From Dasyornis broadbenti (taxonomy: Eukaryota; Chordata; Aves; Passeriformes; Dasyornithidae): 64,000 nucleotides of DNA. The DNA lies in assembly GCA_013397935.1 (NCBI GenBank), contig VZRN01006293.1:407988-471987 (forward strand), read 5' to 3'. The position numbers and the translations under genes were made by a program. Below are positions 52,181-64,000 of the stretch, piece by piece; position 1 is the first letter of the stretch; every line of letters starts with the position of its first letter. Under the pieces are notes generated by a model. That model worked only from the letters and a program-made list of their open reading frames with translations, made no database searches and was not told where the DNA came from.

Positions 52181-55100
52181 GTAGGATTGATGTAGCCCAT
52201 GAAATAAACTAAAGAAGAGAATATTTAGTACAAGGACAGTGATGTATAATTGCAGTCAGGTTTCAGAGAAAAAAAAATAAACAGTATAGTGAAGATTTAT
52301 CATTTTATACAGAGTGGGAGAATGGGTGCACTAGGAGGATTTAATAGTCTTCTCAGGAGATAATCGTGAATCAATAAATGTCTTAGAATAGTACTGCTGG
52401 GAGACTGACAACTTTTTCCAAATGACTAGTCATTGGTTTTGTACTGTATTATGTTTTGGGTAAACAGAAGTATTTATTCTGCGTGGTAGTTTTTACACAT
52501 TTATATTTTTCTGGTAGTAAGATTAATTACTTCTAATGTAATAGATTTTTCCTGGTAATAGCATGGAAACGCAGAAAGAAAGTGTGATGTAAACTTAAAG
52601 AAATTCGTATTTGTCCTCATCACATGAGCATTTCCTCTCAGAGGTTATTGACTGAGGCTCAGTTCTACTTATTGCTCTTGTTCAGAAGCTGACTGTGTGC
52701 AAGTGCTGTCCAATTTATATCGCTTGTTCTTAAAGTGCAGTCTCATTTATTATTCTTCTTTGCCTCCAGAAACAAATTCTTTAAAGGCCTTGTCTGTGTT
52801 TTATCATGCCCCTGCCAAGTGCCTTGCTTCCACATCAAAAACAGCATCAAAGAAGTTCAGTTGGTGTCACCCTTGCACTAAGTAAGGTGCAGTCTTAGTA
52901 AGTGATGCCACAGAGCTGCCTTGATTTGCACGGGGTCCTCATGTAGCAAAGGAGTAAACTCCTGCAGCACCTCCTCCTCTCCCTCATCCACTGATAAGTT
53001 TCTTCTCTCAGGGTTTAGTCTACCTCCCATTGAGCTGGCTCTAATATTTGCAAGGACCACTTCCTAGTGACTAAGTTGGTGCAACTAAAAGCATTTTCAT
53101 CTGAGGGGATCAGAGATAGGTGTGATGGGAGTGTTCAAAAGACTGCCAAATTAGGTCAGCTTTACGCTGTAAAATTAAACATTACTGAATAAAAAGCTCA
53201 CTTCATGCTAATGGTTAAATCTTGCATAATGTTAATCTCATCACTCTGCATACAGAGCTCTTGGTCTTTAACAATTAGTTTAAAGTTGGTTCCAAGTGCA
53301 CAGTAGCCCAGAGCTGATGCTGCAAAGCTGACAGTGTTGTTTACAGTCTCTGATGGTTCTCAGTTGTTGAAGTCTGACTTGACAGTTCGTGAAGGACACA
53401 TTCAAAATCTAAGTGAGTTGTCTTACTCCTTCACTTTTCCTTGTTTATGTCACATGGTTTTATCCTGTTGCACCCCCCACAAACGCCATGTTTTTCTTTT
53501 TCACGTCAATCTTCCATCTTTGAGTGATATCCTGTTTGTCTATTTGCAGTCAGTTGTGCTAATCAAGTCTCAGGTATGCCAGGTTTTGGTGCTTGGGTGT
53601 CTTCTACTCTGGCCTTTTGGTGATCACATTCCTTAATATACTTATAAAAATTTTGCCTAAAAATTATGCCTTTACAGTGCTATGAAGTACATGTATAAAA
53701 CTCTTGGTTGCCCTTATATTCAGGGTCAAGGCAAGCCAATGATAATTATATCATAATTAGTATATTTATACCTTGTATATGTCACAAGTCTCTGCATTCA
53801 TTACAGTGTGTGTAGTCATCTTAAACAGCATTGCTTTGCAGTTGATTATAATGATTCTGATTCCTCTCTTTTGCTGAGATCTTTTGGAAATGTAACCTCA
53901 GGAGCAGTCTTTTTTTACCTACGTAACATGTTTTTTCACATAACTGCTAAAACTTCCGTGGCTTATTCACTGCTTTGATGTGGAGTTCATAAAAGTTTTT
54001 GACACCCTATCTTGATAAGTGAATTCATTCTCTGACATTGAGAAGGTACTTTCGGGTCAAACGAAGCCTAAGTAAGCTGGGGTCATTTTAATGTCAAAGG
54101 TAAGATCCTCAGGGAAGAGAACTGAAAACAGGAGACCTCCCTTCACTATCTGTACTTATAAGAAACTGTATTGCCTTTTATTTCAGTAATGCAACTACTC
54201 TATAATTATAACAAAAATAAAAAATATATATGTGTGGGGTGAAATAGTGTCCAGTAAATACCCAGCAATCTGTGGCGAGCAGGTCCCAGTAGGCCAGAGT
54301 TTCACCCTGGAAGTTTTGTGACTGCAGATATGAAGGATAAAGGGGAACTCCCAGCAGGTGCCACCCTGACACCAGTGTGAAGAGCAGCACTACAGTATCC
54401 CTTTGGGAGGGCTGCTGGTGGCCCATGCCAATAATAAGTGTTTGCTTTTCTTTCTCAAGGAGATGAAAACAACTTTTTTTTCTTCAGGGCAGTGGGAGTT
54501 CAGTGTTACAACAGGTAAACATGAGAAATCATTCCTGTATTCTCATGACTTGTCCTCTTCACATCCAGTGTTCTGTAAAGTGCTGCTATTAAACCAACAA
54601 AAAGCCCCTCTATAATTCTATATTCCAGGGGTTTTTAACTCCAAAACTACACAGTGGAAAACAGAAAATGAGATGTGCCTTTACTTTTCCTCTCACAATT
54701 CTTTCTTTTTCTCCCCACAAATACCTGGAAGTGTCAGAGCATTATCCTTTAAAAAAGATAGCCTGAAGAAGGCAGGTATGCAGTTAGTAAATTACATGAT
54801 TTTTCCATTCATTATCTGCTGAAAAAACCAAAATAATAAAACCCTCCAACAGCAAAAAAATACCATCATAAGTAACAGAAAGCATGTTTCATTCTTCTAA
54901 ACAGCTGCCTGAAAAAAAAAGCCAAAAAACATTTAATCTTGCCAAAGAATATTTAATTTTACATGTGAAAAATACGACATTCATACAGCTACCATCTTTA
55001 CAACCTCCCAGAAAAACACAGGCAGATACATTACAGTGGCGATGCACCTCTGTAAGAAGTGAATGATGGACTGGGAAAAAGTACTGGCATATTTCAGATA

Positions 55101-57349
55101 ACCATGACAACAGCCCTGGTTTATCAATTAGCTGGGGAATATTTTAGCAACTACCAAATAGTTGTTGAATGACTGCCTGCAACTGACTGTGCCTCTGGAG
55201 GGGAATGTGTCGTGCTTTGATCAGCTCTTCCCAGATCTGTAGTACATCTGCTACCTTGTAAAGTTTTTGAACAGAATTGCTGTGCAGCAAGAAATGAGGG
55301 CATGTGTTTTAAATGGAGACAAACAACTTAATGCAAATGCAATATGCAAAACAAGATGTGCAAATACATATCAAATATAGCATTAACCCATAAGCATAAG
55401 GAAAGTAAAATAATTACAACTAACATGTTATCTGTGGCTTATCAGAAGAAAATAGTCCATATTGTGAAACAGTCCAGGAGCTCTTTCAACGCAGTACAAG
55501 TGTTATTTTAGTGGGGTAGTCCCAGCCAGGGACACAATGAAAGATGTGAAAAACAGATGTCAAGTTACATGGAAAGGCTACCCAGCAGACCAGCTCTTCT
55601 GTGGTGCTCAGAAATATGGTTTGCAACATGAAGGAGACATGCTTTTTTTCTAAGATTAGGTTAAGAAATGTAAGATTCATATTTCCTTGTTTCCTTATAC
55701 CTACAGGGCTGAGAAATTTACAGATCACATATTTGGGTACAGTGGCTACTGTAAAAACCTACTAGTTCTCCATGGAGTCATAATTCAATTAAGAAAATTT
55801 CAAATTGAGTTTCAGCTCAAATATATGCCCTGTGTGGAGACTTCAACACATTTTGTTGTTTGTCTCTTTTGAACTGGACATTTCCCATCCATTAGATATT
55901 CATGAAACTGTTACAACACATGGATGGATAAGGATATGGCTGACTTGATATATTAACACACAACTTCTTGCTTCATTCTGTGACTCAAACAATACTGAAG
56001 AGATAAAAAGAACATTGAAAAGCTAAAATTTTCTTGGGTCTCTGATAGAGCAGTTTCATTTAGCCTTATTTTTACAAGCATTAAATAGAACTGGATGTTT
56101 TATAAGAAGAGATATTCATTTTAGGAAACACACTGCCTGATTCAAAGCTACCAATAAAAAGATTCCTTGCAGAATTTTAGAGGTTCTTGAGACCCAGTCT
56201 GAAGCCAGAGCACAATCTGCAGATATTTATGTGCAAATATTTTTGGTCTGTCCTGTCTTTCAGAAACCATCAGAACTTTAATAATTTTTTAATTTAACAA
56301 CCATTCCAGCATTTTAAAAAGCTGTGATCATGATGCCTATGAACAGACTTTTGTATGTAGTCTTTCTGAACCTCTAAGATTTGACAGTGAACTAGTTTTC
56401 ATAAATGATTATTATGTTAAAAATACACCCTTCCCTTTGTTTTTATTTTTAACATCCCTCTTTAATTTTAGAGAGCACTTTTTTCTTAAACATTGAAGTG
56501 AGTCATGCATAAAATTATTAATAAACTTTCCTTATGTTTGACCTTTGAGGCAAAAAGGGTCCTACAGGTTCCTTTCTGAGGCACCATGTGCCATTAAAAT
56601 ACCATTTTACTGTAAGCTGTACTTTAATTAAACAAATGGCCCAAATGGCAGTAAAAAACAGGGCATACAACCCCTCTTTATTTTGCAGAGTACTTGTTTA
56701 TACAAGTGTCTCCATTGAAAACAGCAGGACTATTCAAGTGCACAAAGCACATGAATGAGCACTGTTAAAAGTGGACATTTACCACCTACAAGCTGTCAAA
56801 CCTCTTGTGTAACTTGGCAGGATTTCTCCTTCTGAATGCCCCATAGAGTGACCTAGAAAAGAGTTGCTCTGTCAATACGCACACTTGGGAAGCAACTTAA
56901 ATCTCTTAAACCAAGCCACGGGCTTTCTGCACTCGGTTCTAGCAGGTGCAGCTGCTTCCCACTGTGCCCGCAGGAGGACTGCAGTCAGTGGGCAGGTGCT
57001 GGCTATGCCTGCCTGCAGGGATCACGGGGGGAGAAAACAGGAATACAGACGAGCCTGGAGCAATGACTCTGGGCTTTTTAACACCAAAATGCACCAGACT
57101 GCCAAGGAGTGTGAGATAATGATGCATGTAACTCACATGCCTGTGCTGAACCAGCTTGGCGCTTTGTGACAGAGGAGAGAAATGGCTGCTAATAATGCTT
57201 TCTTTCCTGAACTTGCTCACTGTACTGCTGCTTTGCTTTTGATCAGAATTTTTATAACAGAAGCAGTTAGAAATAGCTGTTGGCGTTTCAAACTGAGTAG
57301 TCCAGGTAGCTTTAAATAAAAATCCTTAGAAAACTTCCCTTAAACATTA

Positions 57350-58155
57350 GAATCATGGAATCATAGAATGTTTGTAGTTGGAGGGAGTCCAGTCCCTGTG
57401 TCTAGGTCAGGTTCATCTTTCACTACATAAGGTTGCTCAAAAGCCTGACCAGCCTGAGCTTGAATATTTCCAGAAATGGGGTATCCACAGCTTCTCTGGG
57501 AAACCTGTTCCACCCTCATAGTAAATAATTTCTTCCTTGCATCAAATCTAAATCTACCCAGTTTTAGTTTAAAACCATTCCCCCTTGCCCTTTCAGTAGA
57601 GACCCTGATAAAAGTCCATCTCCAGCTCTGTTATAGACCCTGTTTAGGCTCTGAAAGGCTGCTGTAAGGTCTCCCTGGAGAGCTCTCTTCTCCAGGCTGA
57701 ACATCCACACCTAACAAGTCCATGTCTGTTCTGTACTGAAAATCCAGGTAGGGTCTCATGAGAGGAACAGAATCACCACCCTCCACCTGCTGGCCACACT
57801 TTTCTTTATGTATAACAGGATACATTTGGCTTTTTGGGCCACAAGCATACAGTGCTGACACACATCCAGTATTTCATCCACCAGTATCTCCAAGCCCTCC
57901 TTCGCAGTGCTGGTCTTAACCTATTATCGTCTTAATTTGTATCCATGTTTGGGATTGCCCCAACCCAGGTGCAGGACCTTGCACATGGCCGTGTTGAACT
58001 TCATGGGGCTTGCTCAGGCCCACCTCTCTAGCCTGTCCAGGTCGCTTTGGATGGTATCTCTGCCCTCCAGCATTGTCAACCACACCACATAGCCAGGTGT
58101 CATTCACAAACTTGCAGATGGTGCACTAACTCACTGTCTGTGTCATTAGTAAGTA
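57350..58155 (-). mobile_element. CR1 LINE 3' region, antisense
   Basis: About 800 bp of CR1 in complement. It opens with the terminal repeats (AGAATCATGGAATCATAGAA), then GCTCAAAAGCCTGACCAGCC, CCACAGCTTCTCTGGGAAAC, CTGTTCCACCCTCATAGTAA, CTCTTCTCCAGGCTGAACA, and the upstream block CTAGCCTGTCCAGGTCGCTT, then GTGTCATTCACAAACTTGC. It ends near TGTCATTAGTAAG. 5'-truncated, as is normal for CR1. Moderately diverged. Open frames on the + strand through it are shadows. Confidence 0.92.
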
Positions 58156-58385
58156 AGGAGGGAAATGAACAGTCAAAAACGTTGCTTTTCAATGCTTACA
58201 AATCTGTATTTACACATTAAGATACAGGTATCTATCATATGTGCTTTGTTGTAGTAGTCTGTGGGGAATGCAGTCATATTAAATTTATGTCAATTTTAGT
58301 TTAGTTTATGTTTTAGTTAGTTTGGATGTGTTTTCCGTGTGTAGTGTCTAGCAGGAACTCTTCATCAGTAACTGTAGATGTAATT

Positions 58386-58534
58386 GAACAATCTTACAAT
58401 CTCTTTTTTTAAAGTTATCTTTTCAGAAATCTAGATGAATTTCATTAGTAATTCCTTATCACACTTGAATGAACGATCTTACAATCTTTTTTTTTTAAAG
58501 TTATCTTTTCAGAAATCTAGATGAATTTCATTAG
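58386..58534. repeat. Tandem duplication, 85-bp period
   Basis: A block beginning GAAC(A/G)ATCTTACAATCT, with a T run, AAAGTTATCTTTTCAGAAAT and CTAGATGAATTTCATTAG, is present at 58386 and again 85 bases later. Over the shared ~64 bases the copies differ only by one base near the start and by the T run. The remaining ~21 bases of the unit (TAATTCCTTATCACACTTGAA) occur once. High identity suggests a recent duplication. Confidence 0.9.
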
Positions 58535-59639
58535 GAAGGAAGTATCCTAAGATCAGAGGGACAGGCACATTGTAGCAAGAAATGTTGTAGCAAACTAGAC
58601 TCCTCTGAAGAAATTTATTTGGAAAGTTGTTGGTTTTGCAGTTGTAAATCCCTTCCTTCAGATTATGCATATTTCAAAATGTTTTGGACAAAAATATTTT
58701 AAGATAATTTTGTTTTATTGGTAACTAAAACAAGCCATTTGTGTATAAAAATTATTAATTTTAAAAATTGTGTAACTTTCTGTCAAAAATAAGCTAATTT
58801 TCCTATCAAATGTAGAATGTGACTATGTAAAAACAGGCCATGTTTTCAGTGGGGAGTATTTCAGCTGCACTGTAGGTATCAATACATTTTTTTTTTAATT
58901 AAAACTAAAATACTATTACACGAATAAAACCTAAAAACCCAAGTAGATTTATACTTTTTTAACTAGAAGAGAGTAAGAGCAGTAAGACTGGAGAGTAAAC
59001 TTTTAGTCTTGCTGTGGGAATGCTGGGAAAAGAAAGGCAATACTAATCTAGGCGTAGATGTATCAACAAATGGTTATTGTGGTTACTATCTATGAGCTGA
59101 AGGTGGTAAAGGAGCAAAGGAGATTTTCAGTGACAGAAAGAATAACCATAGCTTTTACCTTGAGAGAGGAAACCAGTGACAAAAGTGTGCCTTGCTTCTC
59201 AAAAAAAAAAACAATCAGAAGAAAATATTTCAAACTAGTCTCCTTGTGCCGCTGTCTTGCTCTTTAGTAACACCCAGTATATGTTCTCTCAGCTTTTGTA
59301 AGCAAGCAGGCAGCATTAGGAGCAAGCAAGCCTCTAACTCAAGACAGCACTGCTCCTGAAACACAGTGGCATCACACAGACTTCAAAATCAGGAGCACAG
59401 CAGAAGTTTGAGAAAGCTCTGCTCAACAATTGATTGTTTTTTCCCCTAGGATATAATTAGAATATTGATGCGCTGTTGCGACTTACAGTTGCTAATAACT
59501 TGTCTGTCTGAAAGCCAAAGTGATTTAAGTTTTTATCAGATTAGCCAAATTTTCTGATCCTGTGAAATTACTGATGAAATCCTGGTGTGTCAGGATTGGT
59601 AAGTCAGGGTTTTGGTTACTCAGACCATGGAACTCACTT

Positions 59640-61420
59640 TGCCAAGCCTGGCTTAGTGGGGGATGATGGGGTTCGTGTAACAAAGAATGGAAAAACCATC
59701 TTGGGTCAAGGACTTGCCAGATTAGTGCAGGGGGCTTTAAACTAGATTAGTCAGGGGAGGGGGGCACCTATCCCTACCCCATCCTGCCATTTGGGTGCCA
59801 ACACCTGTAAAGGATGCGGAACAGTGCAAAGGCATTCCAGGTGCTCCAGGCAGGGAGTCAGCTTTACCCAGGGACTGTTTCAGATGCCTCTACACAAATG
59901 CACGTGATTTGGGGAACAAGAGGATCTATAGATGTGCACGTGCCTGTGTGGATGTGATACCATGGGCCATCATGGAGACACGGTGGGATGGCTCCTGTGA
60001 CTGGAGCTTTAGAATGGAAGGTTTTAGGCTGTAGGAAAGACAGGCTAGGGAGACAAGAAGAGCATGTAGCCCCTCTGTCAATAACCCCCTGGAAAGTGTG
60101 GAACTGCCTGGGTTCCTAGTGGTGCCTAGATGAGGATCTAGCCAAGAGCTTGTGGACGAAGATTAAAGGGAGGGTAGGGACAGGGGATTTTATAGTGGGG
60201 GTCTACTACAGGCCAGCCAATCAGGAGGATGGTGTGGATGAAGCTCTCTCTAGGCAGGCAAGAGCAGCCTCACACTCGCAAGCCCTGGTCCTCATGGATT
60301 TCAACCACCCTGATATCTGTTGGAGGGACAACACAGGAGGACATAAACAATCCCTGAGGTTCCTCGCATGCGTCAACAACCATTTCCTTGCACAAGCAAT
60401 TGAGGAAGCAACAAGAAGGTGCCATGCTGGACCTTGTGCTCACCGAGAGGGAGGAGCTGGAGGGGAATGCAGTGTTCCAAGGCAGCCTTGGCTGCAGTGA
60501 CCACAAGATGGGGGAATTTCAGAACTTCAGGGCAGAGAGGAGGATTCACAGCAAGCTCACTGCCCTGGACTTCGTGAGAGCAGACTTTGGCCTCTTCAAG
60601 GACCTGCTCAGTACAGTCCCATGGGATAGAGCCCTGGAAGGCAAAGGGGCCCAAGAATGCTCGCTGAATTTTGAGGTTCACCTCTTCCAAGCTCAGGAAC
60701 AATGCATCCCAACAAAGAGGAAATCAGGCAAAAATGCTAGGAGGCTTTCATGGATGGATAAGGAGCTGCTGAGCAAACCCAGAGTGAAAATAGAAGCTTT
60801 CAGGAAGTGCAAACAAGGACAGGTGGCCTGGGAAAAAAACAGAGGAATTGTACAGGAAGTTAGGAACAAGGTTAGGGAAGTCAAGGCCCAGTTAGAACTG
60901 AGTTTGGCCATGGATATTAAGGATAACAGAAAGGGCCTCTGTAAGTATGTTGCAAACAAAAGAAAGACTAGGGATAATGTGGGCTCTCTCCAATAGGAAA
61001 TGGGAGGCCTGGCTACCCCGGACAAAGAGAAGTCTGAGATTCTCAGTGACTTCTGTACCTCATCCTTCAACAGCAAGTGCTACAGCCACGCCACCCAAAT
61101 TGAAAAAGACAAATGCAGGGACTGGGAGAATGAAGACCCTGAGCCCACTGCAGGAGAGGATCAGGTTCAATACCATCTAAGGAACCTGAATGTGCATAAG
61201 TCCATGGGACCCGATGAGATTCATCTGTGGGCTCTGAGGAAACTGGCAGATGAAGTTACTGAGCCACTATCCATCATATTTGAAAAGTCATGGCAGTGAG
61301 ATGAAGTCCCTGATGACTGGAAAAAAGGGAAATATAACCCTCTTTTCTAAGTGGGGGAAGCAGAAGATCTGGAGAACTACAGTCCACTCAGTCTCATCTC
61401 TGTGCCATGCAAGAGCATGG
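59640..61420 (+). mobile_element. CR1 LINE 5' half (ORF2 endonuclease to start of reverse transcriptase), decayed
   Basis: A long CR1 copy on the sense strand. The 5' part includes the ORF1-ORF2 junction-type sequence GGGCTTTAAACTAGATTAG (about 59732). ORF2 pieces follow in order in shifting frames. At 59795-60034 is the start of the endonuclease domain (YTNARDLGNK, METRWDGSCDWS). At 60150-60387 are GVYYRPANQEDGVDEALSRQ and DFNHPDICW, with the usual Gly before DFN replaced. At 60388-60996 are LDLVLTEREELEG and GCSDHKM, which carries the catalytic SDH. At 61000-61299 is KSMGPDEIHLWALRKLADEV, then a TGA. After this the reverse-transcriptase entry is shifted in frame (WGKQKIWRTTVHS), and CR1 similarity stops near 61420. 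The remaining reverse transcriptase, ORF2 end and 3' UTR are absent. Confidence 0.9.
59795..61299 (+). pseudogene. Decayed CR1 ORF2 (endonuclease and reverse-transcriptase entry)
   Basis: ORF2 of CR1 encodes an apurinic-type endonuclease and reverse transcriptase that copy the element into new sites by target-primed reverse transcription (known of the family). Here it is broken by at least two frameshifts (between 60034 and 60150, and at about 60388), by a stop at 60997, and by a TGA at 61297. The 202-codon stretch 60388-60996 is the longest open piece in the window but is only a remnant. Open frames on the minus strand at 60270-61076 are shadows of it. Confidence 0.85.
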
Positions 61421-64000
61421 AGCATTGCTGAGCCCCTGGGCAGTGAGGCAACACCAGCCTCAGCACTGTAATAGCTACCTAGGCTTCCTAACCAACACAT
61501 TCACATCGCTTGTAGTGAAGAGCAGTGCTTGAATCATGTGCAAGCTATGCTGCTGAGCAAGCAGAGGTAACCTTTGTCCTTTGTTTCCACTTTGTTTCCA
61601 CCTTCATTTCTCTTCTTTCATTAATAGCTGTAGTTTGAGATTGAGCTTTTTTTTGGTTTTTCACCGAAGTTCCCCAATGGCATTATTAATTCTGTGGAAT
61701 CAAATTGTTTAATTCTGTGGAATTAAGGCAGGGACAGACATGTCCCTGAATGGTCATTAAAAGAAACAATTGTTAATTGGAATCTTCTCATTTCTTTTTT
61801 CTATATATGCCAACATTTACTTTTTTTAAAATAAAATTACATGGCAATCACTGTGAAGTGTCCCTTTGTATACCATACTTTTATAAGGAATCTTCCATGC
61901 ATAACCAAGTTAGCCCTAGTTTACTCTAGTTTAATCCTCTCTGAGGATGTGAACCTGCATGGCAATTACCAGTTAAGTTACTGTGAAGCAAAGCTAGTTT
62001 GCTCTTGAATGAGAATGTCCACAGGAGTGATAAATGTTCGTTAATGCTGATGTCACTCCTGTAGTTGCTTAGGTTTAACTTTTCTGAGTATGTTAGAGAT
62101 GGCCTAAATTTAAGGCTTTTAGTACTTTTGCATGAATAGTATATCCAAATCAGAGGAAGGGGAATTTCAGGGCCAATATGGGGAGTTGGACTTTGAAAAT
62201 ATTTGAATATATTTGACACTGGAAACAGGTCAGGTATATGATTGGAGTTCTGTCACTGTATATCTTATAATTGCTCTCTTTAGTACCATTATGAATTTCA
62301 TGGCCATAGCAAGAACTCAAATCTATTTTCTGTTCTCATTCCCTGTGACTGATTTTGCCATCTCCTCATAAAGGCCTTCTTGTCCTTTACTTTCCAAAAA
62401 CCTGAGCAGAACATAAGAGGGAAAAAGAGTTTATTGCATCAGATGGGTGATTTGACTCCACATCACAGACCAAGACGCTGCCCTAATTTCTTTTTAGATT
62501 TTGTACAATGAAGAGTAAGTGCTGTTGCCTGCCCCACAGTACTTGCAGTCCAAGTAGTAAGAGAAGAGGCTAAAGGTTGACATGACTGGATCAAGAAGTG
62601 CAAGAGATCATAATTTGGTCAGTGCACCAGCTAAAATAAAATGACCCAGCTGTTGAGTTTCAATGCCATGTTTTAGCATAGTAGAGCTCTGTGAGTGAGA
62701 AAGGGTCACTCTCCTCAGGACTGTCACCCCTGAGAAGACAGCATGGAAGCAGCAGCCTTGCAGTCCCAGTTGCACTTTGGGTATGGAAATCCCCTGCTCC
62801 TCAGCTGGCTGTTTCCTACCATTGCTGCTGCAAAATCAGGTTTGGTCACTGCTATTTCAGCCTACTTTCAAACAAAGTGCAGCAGTTGCTATGGTTGTTA
62901 ACATTTCATGGTGGTAAAAAGGAGGAGACTTTTCTTTAATAAAAGGCAGAGCTTCTACTCACAGCATTTCCCCATCTGTGCCATGTCCAGACATGAGAGT
63001 TACACTTTGCACGTTTTAAGAACATTGTGTTAAAATGGTTGGGAATTCATAAAAAAAAAAAGAAAGTGTAACAATAATCATATTTACCTAACCTATTCCA
63101 TTAACTTTAAAATGTATACATGTAGTTAACTACAGTATTAAAAAGTTCACAAACATAATTGAAAAACCAGTCTCTCAGCATACAATAATTGCATATTTTA
63201 CCTTGATTTTCAATTGTGTGTTCAGTTCTATATTGTGGCTGCTTTTACAGACTTCACATTTTTGTACAATTACCAGTGTTTTGAATAAAAGCTGAGAACT
63301 AGGTATTTTTCAAATGTTTAAAGGATTAGCAAGGGTCTCTTACTGACTTACTGAGGTAGCCATATGTAAAATAACTTTCTTCTTAACTGAACGATTATGC
63401 ATGAACCTGTTTCCTGTGCTCTGTGCTTCACTAACAGAGAGGTTTTGATATAATTGGGCATGTCAGCATTGCAGTGGTTGCTCTGTTAGCTTTTAAGACA
63501 TAGTCTCCACAAACACAAAACATCTCTGGTTTGTGTGTGTGTAGATGTTCCTCATTGCTAAAGACCTTGGTAAACAGAATAACATGGTCATTACAAAGGC
63601 CTAACCCCCTCCACATCCCATGGGAGTTTTCTTACAAGTGGACATTGTTGGTGCTGCTGGAAATATTGCTGTTACTGTATGTATAGTTAGACAGTGAAAT
63701 AAAAAGTGGACTGCTCTATTTAAAATGGCAATAGAGAAGAAAAACCAATGAAAATGTAAATTGTGTAGCATGGATGAGATGTAAAACAGCAGAGAGGCTA
63801 TCAGAAGCTGTTATTATAAAGTAACATCCTCACTCCTCCTCCTCCATACTGATAGTCTTGAATTAAAACCAGAAAACTACGTGACATATCAGATTGCAAC
63901 AACTGTAATTGTCGTTTTTTTCCTGTATGTCTTTTTCAACTGTATAAATTCTGATGTGAATTTAGGCCACAAAGAATTTATAGCCATAAAGTAAAATGTG

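Larger units (their letters stand above)
52181..64000 (+). other. ADCY1: ADCY1 intron downstream of exon B (start of intron 3)
   Basis: It opens with the donor GTAGGA at 52181 and runs off the window. I looked for the next ADCY1 exon, which should open with a base completing the AG-split Ser codon and then encode ILFADIVGFT, and did not find it. Repeats present are an antisense CR1 3' region (57350-58155), an 85-bp tandem duplication (58386-58534) and a CR1 5' half with decayed ORF2 (59640-61420). The stretches 52190-57340, 58540-59630 and 61430-64000 contain only AT-rich sequence without recognisable genes or repeats. Two minor echoes are seen near 61577-61603 (repeated TTTGTTTCCAC) and 61688-61723 (repeated AATTCTGTGGAAT, 23 bases apart). 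Confidence 0.9.

Noticed and set aside
60270..61076. Minus-strand open frames of up to 127 codons
   Set aside because: They are antisense shadows of the CR1 ORF2 remnant on the plus strand.
1..64000. CRISPR arrays, operons, tRNA or rRNA genes, full-length provirus
   Set aside because: None is visible. The tandem duplications lack spacer structure, no cloverleaf or rRNA sequence was recognised, and no retroviral internal genes flank any LTR.

Overview
This window looks like vertebrate nuclear DNA, most likely from a bird. It is AT-rich, has no bacterial-type gene density, and carries several copies of the avian CR1 LINE and avian endogenous-retrovirus LTRs. The only functional coding sequence I can support is two short exons of the Ca2+/calmodulin-type adenylate cyclase ADCY1, on the + strand. 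The rest is intron. The species cannot be fixed from the sequence alone. LTRs of this type are familiar from many birds.

Layout: 1-33582 is intronic sequence upstream of the first recognised exon. It contains a CR1 copy split by an LTR (13939-14628), a sister LTR (26015-26423), simple repeats, small tandem duplications and a 30-base N gap (16530-16559). Exon A (33583-33732, 150 bp, phase 0 at both ends) encodes the end of the sixth membrane helix and the start of the signalling helix. An 18,329-bp intron (33733-52061) holds a solo LTR with a 5-bp target-site duplication (39866-40451), a CR1 3' end (40598-41257), a possible decayed cysteine-rich (uPAR/Ly6-like) coding remnant (43044-43593), a minor CR1 scrap, and an internally deleted CR1 (50789-51190). 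Exon B (52062-52180, 119 bp) continues the same reading frame into the lead-in to the C1a catalytic domain and stops two bases into a codon. The final 11.8 kb is the next intron. It contains an antisense CR1 3' region (57350-58155), an 85-bp tandem duplication (58386-58534) and the 5' half of a CR1 with decayed ORF2 (59640-61420).

The two exons join without a frame break and are flanked by good splice signals. Together they encode 89 residues that match ADCY1 much better than ADCY8 or ADCY3. The first exon (GC-rich in known ADCY1 genes) and the catalytic exons lie outside the window. I found no convincing new biological system. The points most worth checking are the nested or target-site-flanked LTRs, the CR1 that keeps its 5' half but not its 3' half, the possible decayed coding remnant, and the private tandem duplications.
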